A stretch of DNA of 64,000 nt. Source: Streptomyces sp. F001. Lineage in GTDB: Bacteria; Actinomycetota; Actinomycetes; Streptomycetales; Streptomycetaceae. Below are positions 8,407 through 16,593 of this stretch, one piece after another (within the stretch, counting starts at the first letter, position 1; every line of letters starts with the position of its first letter). The translations under genes and the position numbers were made by a program. Location of the stretch: positions 62,001-126,000 of the forward strand of contig NZ_QZWF01000016.1 in assembly GCF_004187715.1 (NCBI RefSeq), read 5' to 3'. The notes under the pieces are model-generated. The model was not told where the DNA came from and did no database searches. It saw only the letters and a program-made list of their open reading frames with translations.

Positions 8407-8440
8407 GATCCCTATCAGCCCGGTAGGAAAACTAGGGATC
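8407..8440 (+). promoter_or_regulatory. Operator-like motif CCTATC-N7-TAGGAAA, copy 2, inside a longer inverted repeat
   Basis: CCTATC (8411-8416), seven bases and TAGGAAA (8424-8430) repeat the motif at 1143-1162 with identical spacing. The block is framed by a perfect 8-bp inverted repeat, GATCCCTA (8407-8414) and TAGGGATC (8433-8440). It ends 11 bases before leader peptide 3. Probable operator for the second SsuABC operon; binding protein inferred to be the adjacent Rrf2 protein. Confidence 0.6.
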
Positions 8441-8451
8441 TGGGGGTGGCC

Positions 8452-8553
8452 ATGCGAACGCTCAATCGCGCAGACCGGTCACTCCCCCTGCTGACCTCGC
8501 GTCGCCACATCGACCTCGGCCGTACGTCCAGCGCCATCTGTCGGCCCGCCTGA
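8452..8553 (+). CDS. Cysteine leader peptide 3 (33 aa)
   Basis: A 33-codon ATG-to-TGA frame containing LLTSRRHIDLGRTSSAICR, a very typical Streptomyces sulfur leader peptide with one Cys four residues from the end. It precedes the second SsuABC operon by 194 bases and follows the operator-like repeat at 8407. GGGGGTGG just upstream may serve as a weak RBS. The pattern match is strong; Cys-responsive attenuation is inferred from related leaders. Confidence 0.82.
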   Translation: MRTLNRADRSLPLLTSRRHIDLGRTSSAICRPA

Positions 8554-8672
8554 GACCGTCCGCAGAACACCCTTCGGCCGGCAGCGCCATCCGCGCCTCC
8601 CCATCCCCGCACACCTCCGCTCCCGGACCCGCGACAGCGTTCCCGCCGCCGAGGGCCTGCGAGCGGAGTGCC

Positions 8673-8696
8673 GGCGCATGCCCATGGACATGCGCC
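8673..8696 (+). promoter_or_regulatory. Stem-loop between leader peptide 3 and ssuA-like gene
   Basis: Perfect 8-bp stem GGCGCATG/CATGCGCC with an 8-base loop, 51 bases before the ssuA-like start. No T-run follows. It could be part of a leader-peptide-controlled RNA switch. Confidence 0.4.
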
Positions 8697-8747
8697 TCAC
8701 GCTTTCCACGCCTCCCTGATCAGCTCTTTCCCTGAAAGGACACCTCC

Positions 8748-9854
8748 GTGTCTGCCGCAAGACCGCTCACCGCCCTGCGCACCATCGCCGTCATAGCAGC
8801 GCTCCCCCTCCTGCTCACCGCCTGCGGCTACGGATCCGAGTCCACTGACGACGACAAGCAGACCGAGGTCGCTGCGGACGCCAAGAAGCTCTCCGCCGAC
8901 GAGGTGAAGATCGGCTACTTCCCCAACCTCACGCACGCCACCGCTCTGGTGGGCGACCAGGAGGGTCTGCTCCAGAAGGAGCTCGGCGGCACCAAGATCA
9001 AGGCGTCCACCTTCAACGCCGGCCCCTCCGAGATCGAGGCGCTGAACGCCGGCTCCATCGACATCGGCTGGATCGGCCCCTCCCCCGCCATCAACGGCTA
9101 CACCAAGTCGGGCGGCAAGAACCTGCGCATCATCAGCGGTTCCGCCTCAGGCGGCGTGAAGCTCGTCGTCAACCCGGACAAGATCAAGTCCCTGGACGAC
9201 CTCAGGGGCAAGAAGATCGCCACGCCGCAGCTCGGCAACACCCAGGACGTCGCCTTCCTCAACTGGATCGCGGAAAAGGGCTGGAAGGTCGACGCCGAGA
9301 GCGGCAAGGGCGACGTCTCCGTCGTCCGCACGGACAACAAGATCACCCCAGACGCCTACAAGTCCGGCTCCATCGACGGCGCCTGGGTACCGGAGCCGAC
9401 CGCGTCCAAGCTGGTCACCGAGGGCGCGAAGGTACTGCTCGACGAGGCCGACCTCTGGCCCGACAAGAAGTTCGTGATCACGAACATCATCGTGTCGCAG
9501 AAGTTCCTCAAGGAACACCCTGACGTCGTCGAGGCCGTGCTGCGCGGCTCGGTGAAGACCAACGAGTGGATCAACGCCAACCCGGACAAGGCCAAGGCGT
9601 CCGCCAACGCGGCGCTGAAGGAACTGTCGGGCAAGGAGTTGCCCGCCGAGGTCATCGACCCGGCCTGGGAGTCCGTCACTTTCCTCGACGACCCGCTGGC
9701 GGCCACTCTCGACACCCAGGCGGAGCACGCGGTGAAGGCCGGTCTGCTGGAGGAGCCCGATCTGAAGGGCATCTACGACCTCGCCCCGCTCAACAAGGTC
9801 CTCGAGGCCGAGGGCAAGGACGAGGTCGACGACGCCGGTCTCGGCGCCGAGTAA
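8748..9854 (+). CDS. Aliphatic-sulfonate-type ABC substrate-binding lipoprotein (SsuA-like, second set)
   Basis: A 368-residue secreted binding protein. The signal peptide ends in lipobox LLTAC near residue 26, followed by an Asp/Ser linker. Core NMT1/SsuA features: VKIGYFPNLTHATALVGDQE, then STFNAGPSEIEALNAGSIDIG and the hinge segment KIATPQLGNTQDVAFLNW. GTG start with GAAAGGA upstream. It heads a second SsuABC-type operon, controlled separately from the set at 3721-6567 by its own leader and operator. Confidence 0.9.
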   Translation: MSAARPLTALRTIAVIAALPLLLTACGYGSESTDDDKQTEVAADAKKLSADEVKIGYFPNLTHATALVGDQEGLLQKELGGTKIKASTFNAGPSEIEALNAGSIDIGWIGPSPAINGYTKSGGKNLRIISGSASGGVKLVVNPDKIKSLDDLRGKKIATPQLGNTQDVAFLNWIAEKGWKVDAESGKGDVSVVRTDNKITPDAYKSGSIDGAWVPEPTASKLVTEGAKVLLDEADLWPDKKFVITNIIVSQKFLKEHPDVVEAVLRGSVKTNEWINANPDKAKASANAALKELSGKELPAEVIDPAWESVTFLDDPLAATLDTQAEHAVKAGLLEEPDLKGIYDLAPLNKVLEAEGKDEVDDAGLGAE

Positions 9855-9893
9855 CGACAACCGGATCCGACGAGTTCCCAGGAGGTGACGACC

Positions 9894-10691
9894 ATGGCCA
9901 CCACGGTCGCCGAGGCTGCCGAAGGCGCCACGGCGGTGAAGCACGCCGCCCGTCTCGGGCATGTCTCGAAGTCCTTCCCCGCGCCGGGCACACCCGGCGG
10001 ACAGCAACTCGTGCTGGACGACATCACGCTCGATGTCGCACCGGGCGAGTTCGTCACCCTCCTGGGGGCGTCCGGCTGCGGCAAGTCCACCCTGCTCAAC
10101 CTGGTCGCGGCACTGGACCTGCCCTCCGCCGGCTCGATCGCCACGGAAGGCCGGCCCGCCCTGATGTTCCAGGAGCACGCGCTCTTCCCGTGGCTGACCG
10201 CGGGCAAGAACATCGAACTCGCACTGAAGCTGCGCGGGGTCGCGGGGCCGGAGCGCCGTCAGGAGGCCGAACGGCTGCTGGAACTCGTACGGCTGCAGGG
10301 CGCGCACCGCAAGCGGGTGCACGAACTGTCGGGTGGTATGCGCCAGCGCGTCGCACTGGCCCGCGCGCTGGCCCAGGACAGTCGGCTGCTGCTGATGGAC
10401 GAACCGTTCGCCGCACTGGACGCCATCACCCGCGACGTCCTGCACGACGAGCTGACCCGCATCTGGCACGAGACGGGACTGTCGGTGCTGTTCGTCACGC
10501 ACAACGTGCGGGAGGCGGTGCGGCTGGCGCAGCGGGTGGTGCTGCTGTCCTCGCGGCCGGGCCGGATCGCCCGGGAATGGACGGTCGACATCCCGCAGCC
10601 GCGCCGCATCGAGGACAGCGCGGTCGCCGAGCTGTCCGCCGAGATCACCGAAGAACTGCGCAGGGAGATCCGCCGCCATGGCCAGCACTGA
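9894..10691 (+). CDS. Sulfonate-type ABC transporter ATP-binding protein (SsuB-like, second set)
   Basis: A 265-residue ATPase: Walker A GASGCGKST, Q-loop MFQEHALFPWLTAGKN, signature ELSGGMRQRVALARALAQD, Walker B LLLMDEPFAALDA and switch His in VTHNVREAV. Start 9894 chosen because AGGAGGT sits seven bases upstream; the GTG at 9885 overlaps that RBS. Its 3' end overlaps the permease gene by 14 bases. Confidence 0.9.
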   Translation: MATTVAEAAEGATAVKHAARLGHVSKSFPAPGTPGGQQLVLDDITLDVAPGEFVTLLGASGCGKSTLLNLVAALDLPSAGSIATEGRPALMFQEHALFPWLTAGKNIELALKLRGVAGPERRQEAERLLELVRLQGAHRKRVHELSGGMRQRVALARALAQDSRLLLMDEPFAALDAITRDVLHDELTRIWHETGLSVLFVTHNVREAVRLAQRVVLLSSRPGRIAREWTVDIPQPRRIEDSAVAELSAEITEELRREIRRHGQH

Positions 10692-11604
10692 CACCGGCGT
10701 CGACACCAAGAAGGACGGCTCCCCGGCAGCCGGGGAGCGCCGGGACCCGCACGATCTGGCGGGACTGGAGGCCGGGCTCGACGCGCTGGACACGGTGCAG
10801 GCCGGCCGTACACCACTGCGCGAGACCCTGATCCGCAAGGTGCTGCCGCCCCTCACCGCCGTCGCACTGGTGCTGGTGGTCTGGCAGCTGCTGGTGTGGG
10901 CCGGGGCCGCACCCGACTACAAGCTGCCCGCGCCGTCCGCGGTGTGGGACGAGGTGACCGCCGCCTGGCTCCAGGGCACCCTTCTCGACTACATCTGGAC
11001 CAGCGTCTCGCGCGGTCTGCTCGGCTTCCTGATGGCGCTCGCCATCGGTACGCCGCTCGGCCTGCTGGTCGCCCGGGTGAAATTCGTCCGGGCGGCCATC
11101 GGCCCCATCCTGTCCGGTCTGCAGTCGCTGCCATCGGTGGCCTGGGTGCCGCCCGCCGTGCTCTGGCTGGGCCTGAACAACTCGATGATGTACGCCGTGA
11201 TCCTGCTCGGCGCCGTCCCGTCCATCGCCAACGGCCTCGTCGCGGGCATCGACCACATCCCGCCGCTGTTCCTGCGCGCCGGGCGGACACTGGGCGCGAC
11301 CGGACTGCGCGGCGCCTGGCACATCATGATGCCGGGGGCGCTCCCCGGCTATCTGGCGGGGCTGAAGCAGGGCTGGGCGTTCTCCTGGCGGTCGCTGATG
11401 GCCGCCGAGATCATCGCCTCCTCGCCCGATCTGGGCGTCGGTCTCGGCCAGTTGCTGGAGAACGGGCGGAACAACGCCAGCATGTCGCAGGTGTTCCTGG
11501 CCATCTTCCTGATCCTGCTCGTCGGCATCGCCATCGATCTGCTGATCTTCAGCCCGCTGGAGCGGCGGGTGCTGCGCAGCCGGGGCCTGCTGGTCACCCC
11601 CTGA
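10678..11604 (+). CDS. Sulfonate-type ABC transporter permease (SsuC-like, second set)
   Basis: A 308-residue membrane subunit with a hydrophilic N-terminus of about 55 residues and six or so hydrophobic segments. The coupling loop lies around RAGRTLGATGLRGAWHIMMP, and GWAFSWRSLMAAEII is characteristic of nitrate/sulfonate permeases. It completes the second importer and overlaps the ATPase gene by 14 bases. Confidence 0.88.
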   Translation: MASTDTGVDTKKDGSPAAGERRDPHDLAGLEAGLDALDTVQAGRTPLRETLIRKVLPPLTAVALVLVVWQLLVWAGAAPDYKLPAPSAVWDEVTAAWLQGTLLDYIWTSVSRGLLGFLMALAIGTPLGLLVARVKFVRAAIGPILSGLQSLPSVAWVPPAVLWLGLNNSMMYAVILLGAVPSIANGLVAGIDHIPPLFLRAGRTLGATGLRGAWHIMMPGALPGYLAGLKQGWAFSWRSLMAAEIIASSPDLGVGLGQLLENGRNNASMSQVFLAIFLILLVGIAIDLLIFSPLERRVLRSRGLLVTP

Positions 11605-11914
11605 ACGAACGGATCGCGCTCGGCCCGGAGACTTCCTGCGCTCGCGCCCCGCCCTGCACACCATGCCGCTGACGGTGACCGAGAAACTGCGAACGAACGG
11701 GCGGCCGCGCACGGCGCCGAAGCCCTTGTACTCGGCCGACTGGAGCGAGGGGGCAAGGTCCGCGCCACCTTTTACCAGCGCACCCCGTCCGGTCTCCTGA
11801 GCCTCACCTCCGTCACCCGCGAGCAGGCCGGCATCCTCGCCGCTCGCCTGGCCGACCTCGGCCGCCGCGCCCGCCACCGTGTGAGGTGGCGGCGGGCGCG
11901 GTCCGTCGGAGGGG
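11605..11914. other. Gene-poor interval with an orphan open frame
   Basis: No complete gene. A plus-strand frame without a plausible start, about 11680-11875, reads in a protein-like way (ALVLGRLERGGKVRATFYQR, then LTSVTREQAGILAARLADLG). It may be the remnant of a small protein gene whose 5' end was lost. No domain recognised. The overlapping reverse-strand frames look like shadows of the permease gene. Confidence 0.3.
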
Positions 11915-12364
11915 TCAGCCGGCGACCAGCGTGACGTCCTCCTGCTGCGACGCGTGGAAGACGGCTACCGGCAGGCCGCTCTCGGAGTTCAGTTCCACGA
12001 TCGTGGCCTCCACCCGGGCCTCGCCCGGCTCCACCGCGCCCGGTGACAGCTGCTGCGTGTTCTCCCAGCGGTGCGTCTCGCCGTCGCACTCGGCACGGGT
12101 CCCGCCGAAGCTGTGGCGGGCCGACGACGAGTTCGAGGTCTGCTCCACCGCCGAGCTGACGTACACCGGTCCGGTGGCGCCGCCGCAGCGGTAGGTGCCG
12201 GAAAGGGTGACGGTGCCGTCGGCCGCAACGCGGCCGGTCCGGTCGACCGTGACCATCTCGAACGGTTCGGCCGTCGCGGTCTGGGCGGGGGCGGTGGCGA
12301 GCAGGACGAGCGCGGCGATGGCGGCGGCGCCGAGCCCGGTGCGCAGGGGCAGGGGCAGGGACAT
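11915..12364 (-). CDS. Small secreted protein, DUF6299-like
   Basis: A 149-residue protein with a Sec signal peptide (RTGLGAAAIAALVLLATAPA, cleaved near ATA-EP). The mature domain, beginning FEMVTVDRTGRVAADGTVTL and containing two Cys (GTYRCGG and RAECDGE) that could form a disulfide, is beta-rich and resembles DUF6299 from memory. Start 12364 is preceded by GGAGGT; an in-frame start at 12409 would add a non-signal-like extension. Monocistronic; function unknown. Confidence 0.7.
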   Translation of the reverse strand: MSLPLPLRTGLGAAAIAALVLLATAPAQTATAEPFEMVTVDRTGRVAADGTVTLSGTYRCGGATGPVYVSSAVEQTSNSSSARHSFGGTRAECDGETHRWENTQQLSPGAVEPGEARVEATIVELNSESGLPVAVFHASQQEDVTLVAG

Positions 12365-12498
12365 GGAACGACCTCCAGATGGCAGGGGGTTGCCGTGAGG
12401 TACTTCCACAGGGATCGGGACCGCGCATCCCCACGAGCATGATCGTCACCTCTTCGGAGGCGATTGTTCCGCCGGCCGTCCCAACTGCCGGGCAGGCC

Positions 12499-12897
12499 CT
12501 ACGGCAGCACCGCGAATCCGTCGAGTTCCACCATCGCCTCCTCGTCCCACAGCCGTACGACCTCGACGACCGCCATCGCGGGGTAGTCCCGGCCCGCCAG
12601 CTGCCGCCAGATGCCGCCCAGTTCGGCAGCGTGGGCGCGGTAGGCGGCGACGTCCGTGGCGTAGACGGTGACACGGGCGAGGTCGGACGGGGTGCCGCCC
12701 GCCGCTCGCAGCGCGGTCAGCAGGTTCGTCAGCGCCTTCCCGAACTGCTCGGGAAGGGTGGTCCCGGTGACCTTGCCGTCGGCGTCGAGGGCGGTCTGGC
12801 CCGCCAGGAACACCAGTCGGGAGCCGGTGACGACGACGGCGTGCGAGAAGCCGGTGGCCGGGGAGAGGCCGGGCGGGTCGATGCGCTCGGCGGTCAC
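12499..12897 (-). CDS. RidA/YjgF-family protein
   Basis: A 132-residue RidA-like protein expected to hydrolyse reactive enamines/imines or act as a pathway-specific variant. Typical stretches: FSHAVVVTGSRLVFLAGQTA, then LARVTVYATDVAAYRA and a C-terminal YPAMAVVEVVRLWDEEAMVE. The canonical substrate Arg of RidA is not obvious near the C-terminus, which suggests one of the divergent subfamilies common in aminobenzoate/aminophenol clusters. GTG start overlaps the acyl-CoA dehydrogenase stop (GTGA); part of the aromatic catabolic operon. Confidence 0.82.
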   Translation of the reverse strand: MTAERIDPPGLSPATGFSHAVVVTGSRLVFLAGQTALDADGKVTGTTLPEQFGKALTNLLTALRAAGGTPSDLARVTVYATDVAAYRAHAAELGGIWRQLAGRDYPAMAVVEVVRLWDEEAMVELDGFAVLP

Positions 12898-14024
12898 GGG
12901 GTCGCCTCCAGGCTCGCGTACAACTCCTTGGCGATGATGCCGCGTTGGACCTCGCTGGCTCCCTCGTAGATGCGCGGTGCGCGCACCTCGCGATAGAGGT
13001 GTTCGAGCAGATGCCCGCGGCGCAGCGCCTGTGCGCCGTGCAGCTGGACGGCCGCGTCGACGACGTACTGGGCGGTCTCCGTGGCGAGCAGTTTCGCCAT
13101 GGCGGCGCGTTGCGGGACGTCGTCGGCGCCTTCGTCGTACGCCGTCGCCGCCGCGTACACCATCAGGCGGGCCGCCTCCGTCCGTACCGCCATCTCGGCG
13201 ACCCGGTGGGCCACGGTCTGAAGGTCCCTCAGCGGGCCGCCGAAGGCCTCCCGGCGGGCGGTGTGCGCAAGGCTCGCGTCCAGCGCCGACTGCGCCATCC
13301 CGACCGCGAAGGCGCCGACGCTGGGCCGGAAGAGGTTGAGGGTGCCCATGGCGACGCGGAAGCCGCGGTCGACCTCGCCGAGCACGTCGTCCGCCGTCAC
13401 CGGCACGGCGTCGAAGTCCAGGGCCCCGATGGGATGCGGCGAGAGCATGTCGAGGCCGGTGCCGGTGAGGCCGGGCCGGTCGCCCGGCACGAGGAAGGCG
13501 GTCACCCCGCGTGCGCCCGCGCCCGGTGTCGTCCGCGCGAAGACGGTGTAGAAGTCGGCCTCGGGGGCGTTGGAGATCCAGCACTTCTCCCCGGTGAGCC
13601 GCCAGCGGGACGGGCCGTCGGGCTCGGCGGCGAGGGACAGCGCCGCCGCGTCCGACCCGGCCCCCGGTTCGCTCAGTGCGAAGGCCGCGACCGTGGTGCC
13701 CTCGATCACCCCCGGCAGCAGGCGGTCACGCTGGGCCGGGGTGCCGTGGGCGTGCACCGGGTGGGCGCCCAGGCCCTGGAGGGCGAGCGCGGTCTCGGCC
13801 TCCGTGCAGGCGTACGCCAGGGATTCGCGCATCAGGCAGAGATCGAGCGCGCCCGCGGTGAACAGCCGCTCCAGCAGCCCGAGCCGGCCGAGTTCGGCGA
13901 GGAGCGGCTGGTTGACGTGCCCGGGTTCCCCCTTCTCGGCGAGCGGGCGCAGTCGTTCGGCGGCGAGGGTGCGCAGCTCGGCACACCAGGCGCTCTGGTC
14001 CGGTTCGAGCGAGAATGCGGGCAC
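12894..14024 (-). CDS. Acyl-CoA dehydrogenase
   Basis: A 376-residue FAD flavoenzyme that would oxidise an acyl-CoA intermediate. Domain order is standard: N-terminal helices, FAD/substrate beta domain (FALSEPGAGSDAAALS, then EKCWISNAPEADFYTVFART), C-terminal bundle ending YREVRAPRIYEGASEVQRGI, where the conserved I-Y-E-G-x-x-x-V-Q-R motif is intact. Divergent from the CoA ligase gene across a 123-bp promoter region. In this cluster it probably acts on the ring-reduced or ring-opened CoA ester, but the step is not fixed by sequence. Confidence 0.88.
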   Translation of the reverse strand: MPAFSLEPDQSAWCAELRTLAAERLRPLAEKGEPGHVNQPLLAELGRLGLLERLFTAGALDLCLMRESLAYACTEAETALALQGLGAHPVHAHGTPAQRDRLLPGVIEGTTVAAFALSEPGAGSDAAALSLAAEPDGPSRWRLTGEKCWISNAPEADFYTVFARTTPGAGARGVTAFLVPGDRPGLTGTGLDMLSPHPIGALDFDAVPVTADDVLGEVDRGFRVAMGTLNLFRPSVGAFAVGMAQSALDASLAHTARREAFGGPLRDLQTVAHRVAEMAVRTEAARLMVYAAATAYDEGADDVPQRAAMAKLLATETAQYVVDAAVQLHGAQALRRGHLLEHLYREVRAPRIYEGASEVQRGIIAKELYASLEATP

Positions 14025-14066
14025 TGCCGGTCCTCCCTCCGGGGCGTGACACCCAGACGGTATCGC

Positions 14067-14094
14067 GTGACATTGACTGCCGTCACCAACGCGC
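14067..14094. promoter_or_regulatory. Operator-like motif TGACT-N2-CGTCAC-N5-GCGC, copy A
   Basis: TGACTGCCGTCA at 14074-14085 followed by GCGC at 14091; an additional GTGAC at 14067 makes a GTGAC-N10-GTCAC inverted repeat. The same TGACTnnCGTCAC...GCGC arrangement, with GCGC starting 17 bases after TGAC, recurs at 19890 upstream of the enoyl-CoA hydratase operon. Both promoters belong to the aromatic-CoA cluster, so the nearby PaaX protein is the likely binder (inferred). Confidence 0.55.
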
Positions 14095-14147
14095 TACGCT
14101 CCTTGTGCGAGCCCACCCGACGCCCACCAGGCAAGGGGCGAACCGCC

Positions 14148-15749
14148 ATGGCCGGACTGACCCGCTCCGCCCACGTCGACACCTTCGCGCGCGACCATCT
14201 CCCGCCGCCCGACCAGTGGCCCGCGCTCCGCTTCGACCTGCCGGAGCTGCGCTACCCCGAACGACTGAACTGCGCCGCCGAACTCCTCCACGGCCCCCCG
14301 GACGACCGCACGGCGTTCCGCACCCAGAACGGCGAGCCGTGGACGTACGGCGCGCTACGCACCCGTGTCGACCGGCTCGCGCACCTCCTCACCACCGGCC
14401 TCGGGATCGCCCCCGGCAACCGGGTCCTGCTGCGCGGCCCGACCACGCCCTGGCTGGCCGCCTGTTGGCTGGCGGTGCTGAAGGCGGGCGCGGTCGCCGT
14501 CACCGTGCTGGCCCAGCAGCGCCCGCACGAACTGAGCACGATCTGCGAGATGGCGCGGGTGCGGCACGCCCTGTGCGACATCCGGGCCGTCGACGACCTC
14601 GCCAAGGCCGAGATCCCGGGGCTGCACATCACGACGTACGGCGGTGACGCCCCGGACGACCTGCTGCACCGCCCCGCCCCGGACACCCCGTACCGCACCG
14701 TGGACACCGCGGCCGACGACGTGGCGCTGATCGCCTTCACCTCGGGCACCACCGGCCGCCCGAAGGGGTGCATGCACTTCCACCGGGACGTCCTGGCGAT
14801 CGCCGACACGTTCTCCCGGCACGTACTGCGCCCGCGCGCGGACGACGTGTTCGCGGGCAGTCCCCCGCTCGGCTTCACCTTCGGTCTCGGCGGTCTCGTC
14901 GTCTTCCCGCTGCGGGCCGGCGCCACCGCGCTGCTGCTCGAACAGGCGGGACCAAAACAGCTGTTGCCCGCGGTCACCGAGCACCGGGTGTCGGTGCTGT
15001 TCACCGCGCCGACGGCGTACCGCGCCATGCTCGGCGAACTCGACGGACACGACGTGACCTGTCTGCGTCGCTGTGTCTCGGCGGGCGAGAACCTGCCCGC
15101 GGCCACCTGGCACTCCTGGCACGAACGCACCGGCCTGCGCATCATCAACGGCATCGGCGCCACCGAGCTGCTGCACATCTTCATCTCGGCGGCCGACGAG
15201 CACATCCGGCCCGGCACGACGGGGCTGCCCGTCCCCGGCTGGCACGCGCGCGTGGTGGACGGCGACGGGCGCGAACTGCCCGACGGGGAGCCGGGGCTGC
15301 TGGCCGTGCGCGGACCGGTCGGCTGCCGGTATCTCGCCGATCCACGGCAGCGCGAGTACGTACGGGGCGGCTGGAACATCACCGGCGACACCTACGTCCG
15401 CGAGAGCGACGGCTACTTCCGCTACGTCGCCCGCGCGGACGACATGATCATCTCCGCCGGGTACAACATCGCCGGACCGGAGGTCGAGGACGCCTTGCTG
15501 CGTCATCCGGACGTGGTGGAGGCGGCGGTCGTCGGGCGGCCCGACGAGGCACGCGGCATGGCCGTGGTGGCGTTCGTCGTCCTCAAGGAGGGTGCCGAGC
15601 GGGACGCCGAGGCACTGCGCGGCTTCGTCAAGTCGGAACTGGCGCCGTACAAATGCCCGCGGGGGATCGTCTTCCTGGACGCCCTGCCACGGACGGCGAC
15701 CGGAAAACTCCAGAGGTTCCGCCTACGTACCGAGGGTGACCAGCAGTGA
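14148..15749 (+). CDS. Aromatic acyl-CoA ligase, probably 2-aminobenzoate-CoA ligase
   Basis: A 533-residue AMP-binding (ANL) enzyme that would activate an aromatic acid with ATP and CoA. A3 motif AFTSGTTGRPKGCMHFHRD near residue 205; A5 INGIGATELLHIFISA; A7/A8 NITGDTYVRESDGYFRYVAR, then DDMIISAGYNIAGPEVE; catalytic Lys in LPRTATGKLQRF near the C-terminus. This subfamily includes benzoate- and 2-aminobenzoate-CoA ligases. The long open frame upstream is only the antisense of the dehydrogenase gene; start taken at 14148. Anthranilate is preferred as substrate because of the monooxygenase/reductase gene at 16594. Confidence 0.85.
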   Translation: MAGLTRSAHVDTFARDHLPPPDQWPALRFDLPELRYPERLNCAAELLHGPPDDRTAFRTQNGEPWTYGALRTRVDRLAHLLTTGLGIAPGNRVLLRGPTTPWLAACWLAVLKAGAVAVTVLAQQRPHELSTICEMARVRHALCDIRAVDDLAKAEIPGLHITTYGGDAPDDLLHRPAPDTPYRTVDTAADDVALIAFTSGTTGRPKGCMHFHRDVLAIADTFSRHVLRPRADDVFAGSPPLGFTFGLGGLVVFPLRAGATALLLEQAGPKQLLPAVTEHRVSVLFTAPTAYRAMLGELDGHDVTCLRRCVSAGENLPAATWHSWHERTGLRIINGIGATELLHIFISAADEHIRPGTTGLPVPGWHARVVDGDGRELPDGEPGLLAVRGPVGCRYLADPRQREYVRGGWNITGDTYVRESDGYFRYVARADDMIISAGYNIAGPEVEDALLRHPDVVEAAVVGRPDEARGMAVVAFVVLKEGAERDAEALRGFVKSELAPYKCPRGIVFLDALPRTATGKLQRFRLRTEGDQQ

Positions 15750-15764
15750 TCCGCACGACCTAAG

Positions 15765-16577
15765 ATGATCAACGTGTCCGACCAGCACGCTCCCCGGTCT
15801 CTCATCGTCACGCTCTACGGCGCGTACGGCCGCTCCATGCCCGGTCCGGTGCCCGTCGCCGAGCTGATCCGGCTGCTGGCCGCGGTCGGGGTGGACGCGC
15901 CCTCGGTGCGTTCGTCGGTGTCCCGGCTGAAACGGCGCGGTCTGCTCGTGCCGGCCCGCACGGAGCAGGGCGCGGCCGGCTACGAACTCTCCCCGGACGC
16001 CCGCCAGTTGCTCGACGACGGCGACCGGCGCATCTACGCGACCGCGCCGCCCGAGGACGAGGGCTGGGTGCTCGCGGTGTTCTCGGTTCCGGAGTCGGAG
16101 CGGCAGAAGCGGCATGTGCTGCGCTCCCGGCTGGCCGGCCTCGGCTTCGGTACGGCGGCGCCCGGTGTGTGGATCGCCCCGGCCCGGCTGTACGAGGAGA
16201 CCCGGCACACCCTCCAGCGGCTGCGCCTCGACGCGTACGTCGACCTCTTCCGCGGCGAGCACCTCGGCTTCGCGCCGACCGTGGAGGCGGTCGCCCGCTG
16301 GTGGGACCTGGCGGCGATCGCCAAGCAGCACGAGGCGTTCCTCGACCGGCACGCGCGCGTGCTGCAGGACTGGCAGCGGCGCACGGACACCCCGCCCGAG
16401 GAGGCCTACCGTGACTACCTCCTCGCCCTGGACTCCTGGCGCCATCTGCCCTACGCGGACCCCGGCCTGCCTGCGCGTCTGCTACCCGCGAACTGGCCCG
16501 GCGTCCGCTCGGCCGCGGTCTTCCGTGGCCTGCACGAACGCCTGAGGGACGCCGGCGCGGCCTTCGTCGGCGTGTGA
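15765..16577 (+). CDS. PaaX-family transcriptional regulator
   Basis: A 270-residue regulator of the PaaX family, which represses aromatic-CoA pathways and is released by an aryl-CoA. N-terminal winged helix with LIVTLYGAYGR and the recognition segment APSVRSSVSRLKRRGLLVP; central ferredoxin-like domain and C-terminal PaaX domain (YRDYLLALDSWRHLPYADPG, then LPANWPG). It lies 15 bases after the CoA ligase stop and is probably cotranscribed with it. A 2-aminobenzoyl-CoA-type effector is the inferred ligand. Confidence 0.88.
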   Translation: MINVSDQHAPRSLIVTLYGAYGRSMPGPVPVAELIRLLAAVGVDAPSVRSSVSRLKRRGLLVPARTEQGAAGYELSPDARQLLDDGDRRIYATAPPEDEGWVLAVFSVPESERQKRHVLRSRLAGLGFGTAAPGVWIAPARLYEETRHTLQRLRLDAYVDLFRGEHLGFAPTVEAVARWWDLAAIAKQHEAFLDRHARVLQDWQRRTDTPPEEAYRDYLLALDSWRHLPYADPGLPARLLPANWPGVRSAAVFRGLHERLRDAGAAFVGV

Positions 16578-16593
16578 CGCGGGCAGGCGGAGC

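Noticed and set aside
14252..15391. 379-codon reverse-strand frame opposite the CoA ligase
   Set aside because: Ser/Arg-rich antisense shadow; no domain, and the ligase motifs are on the plus strand.
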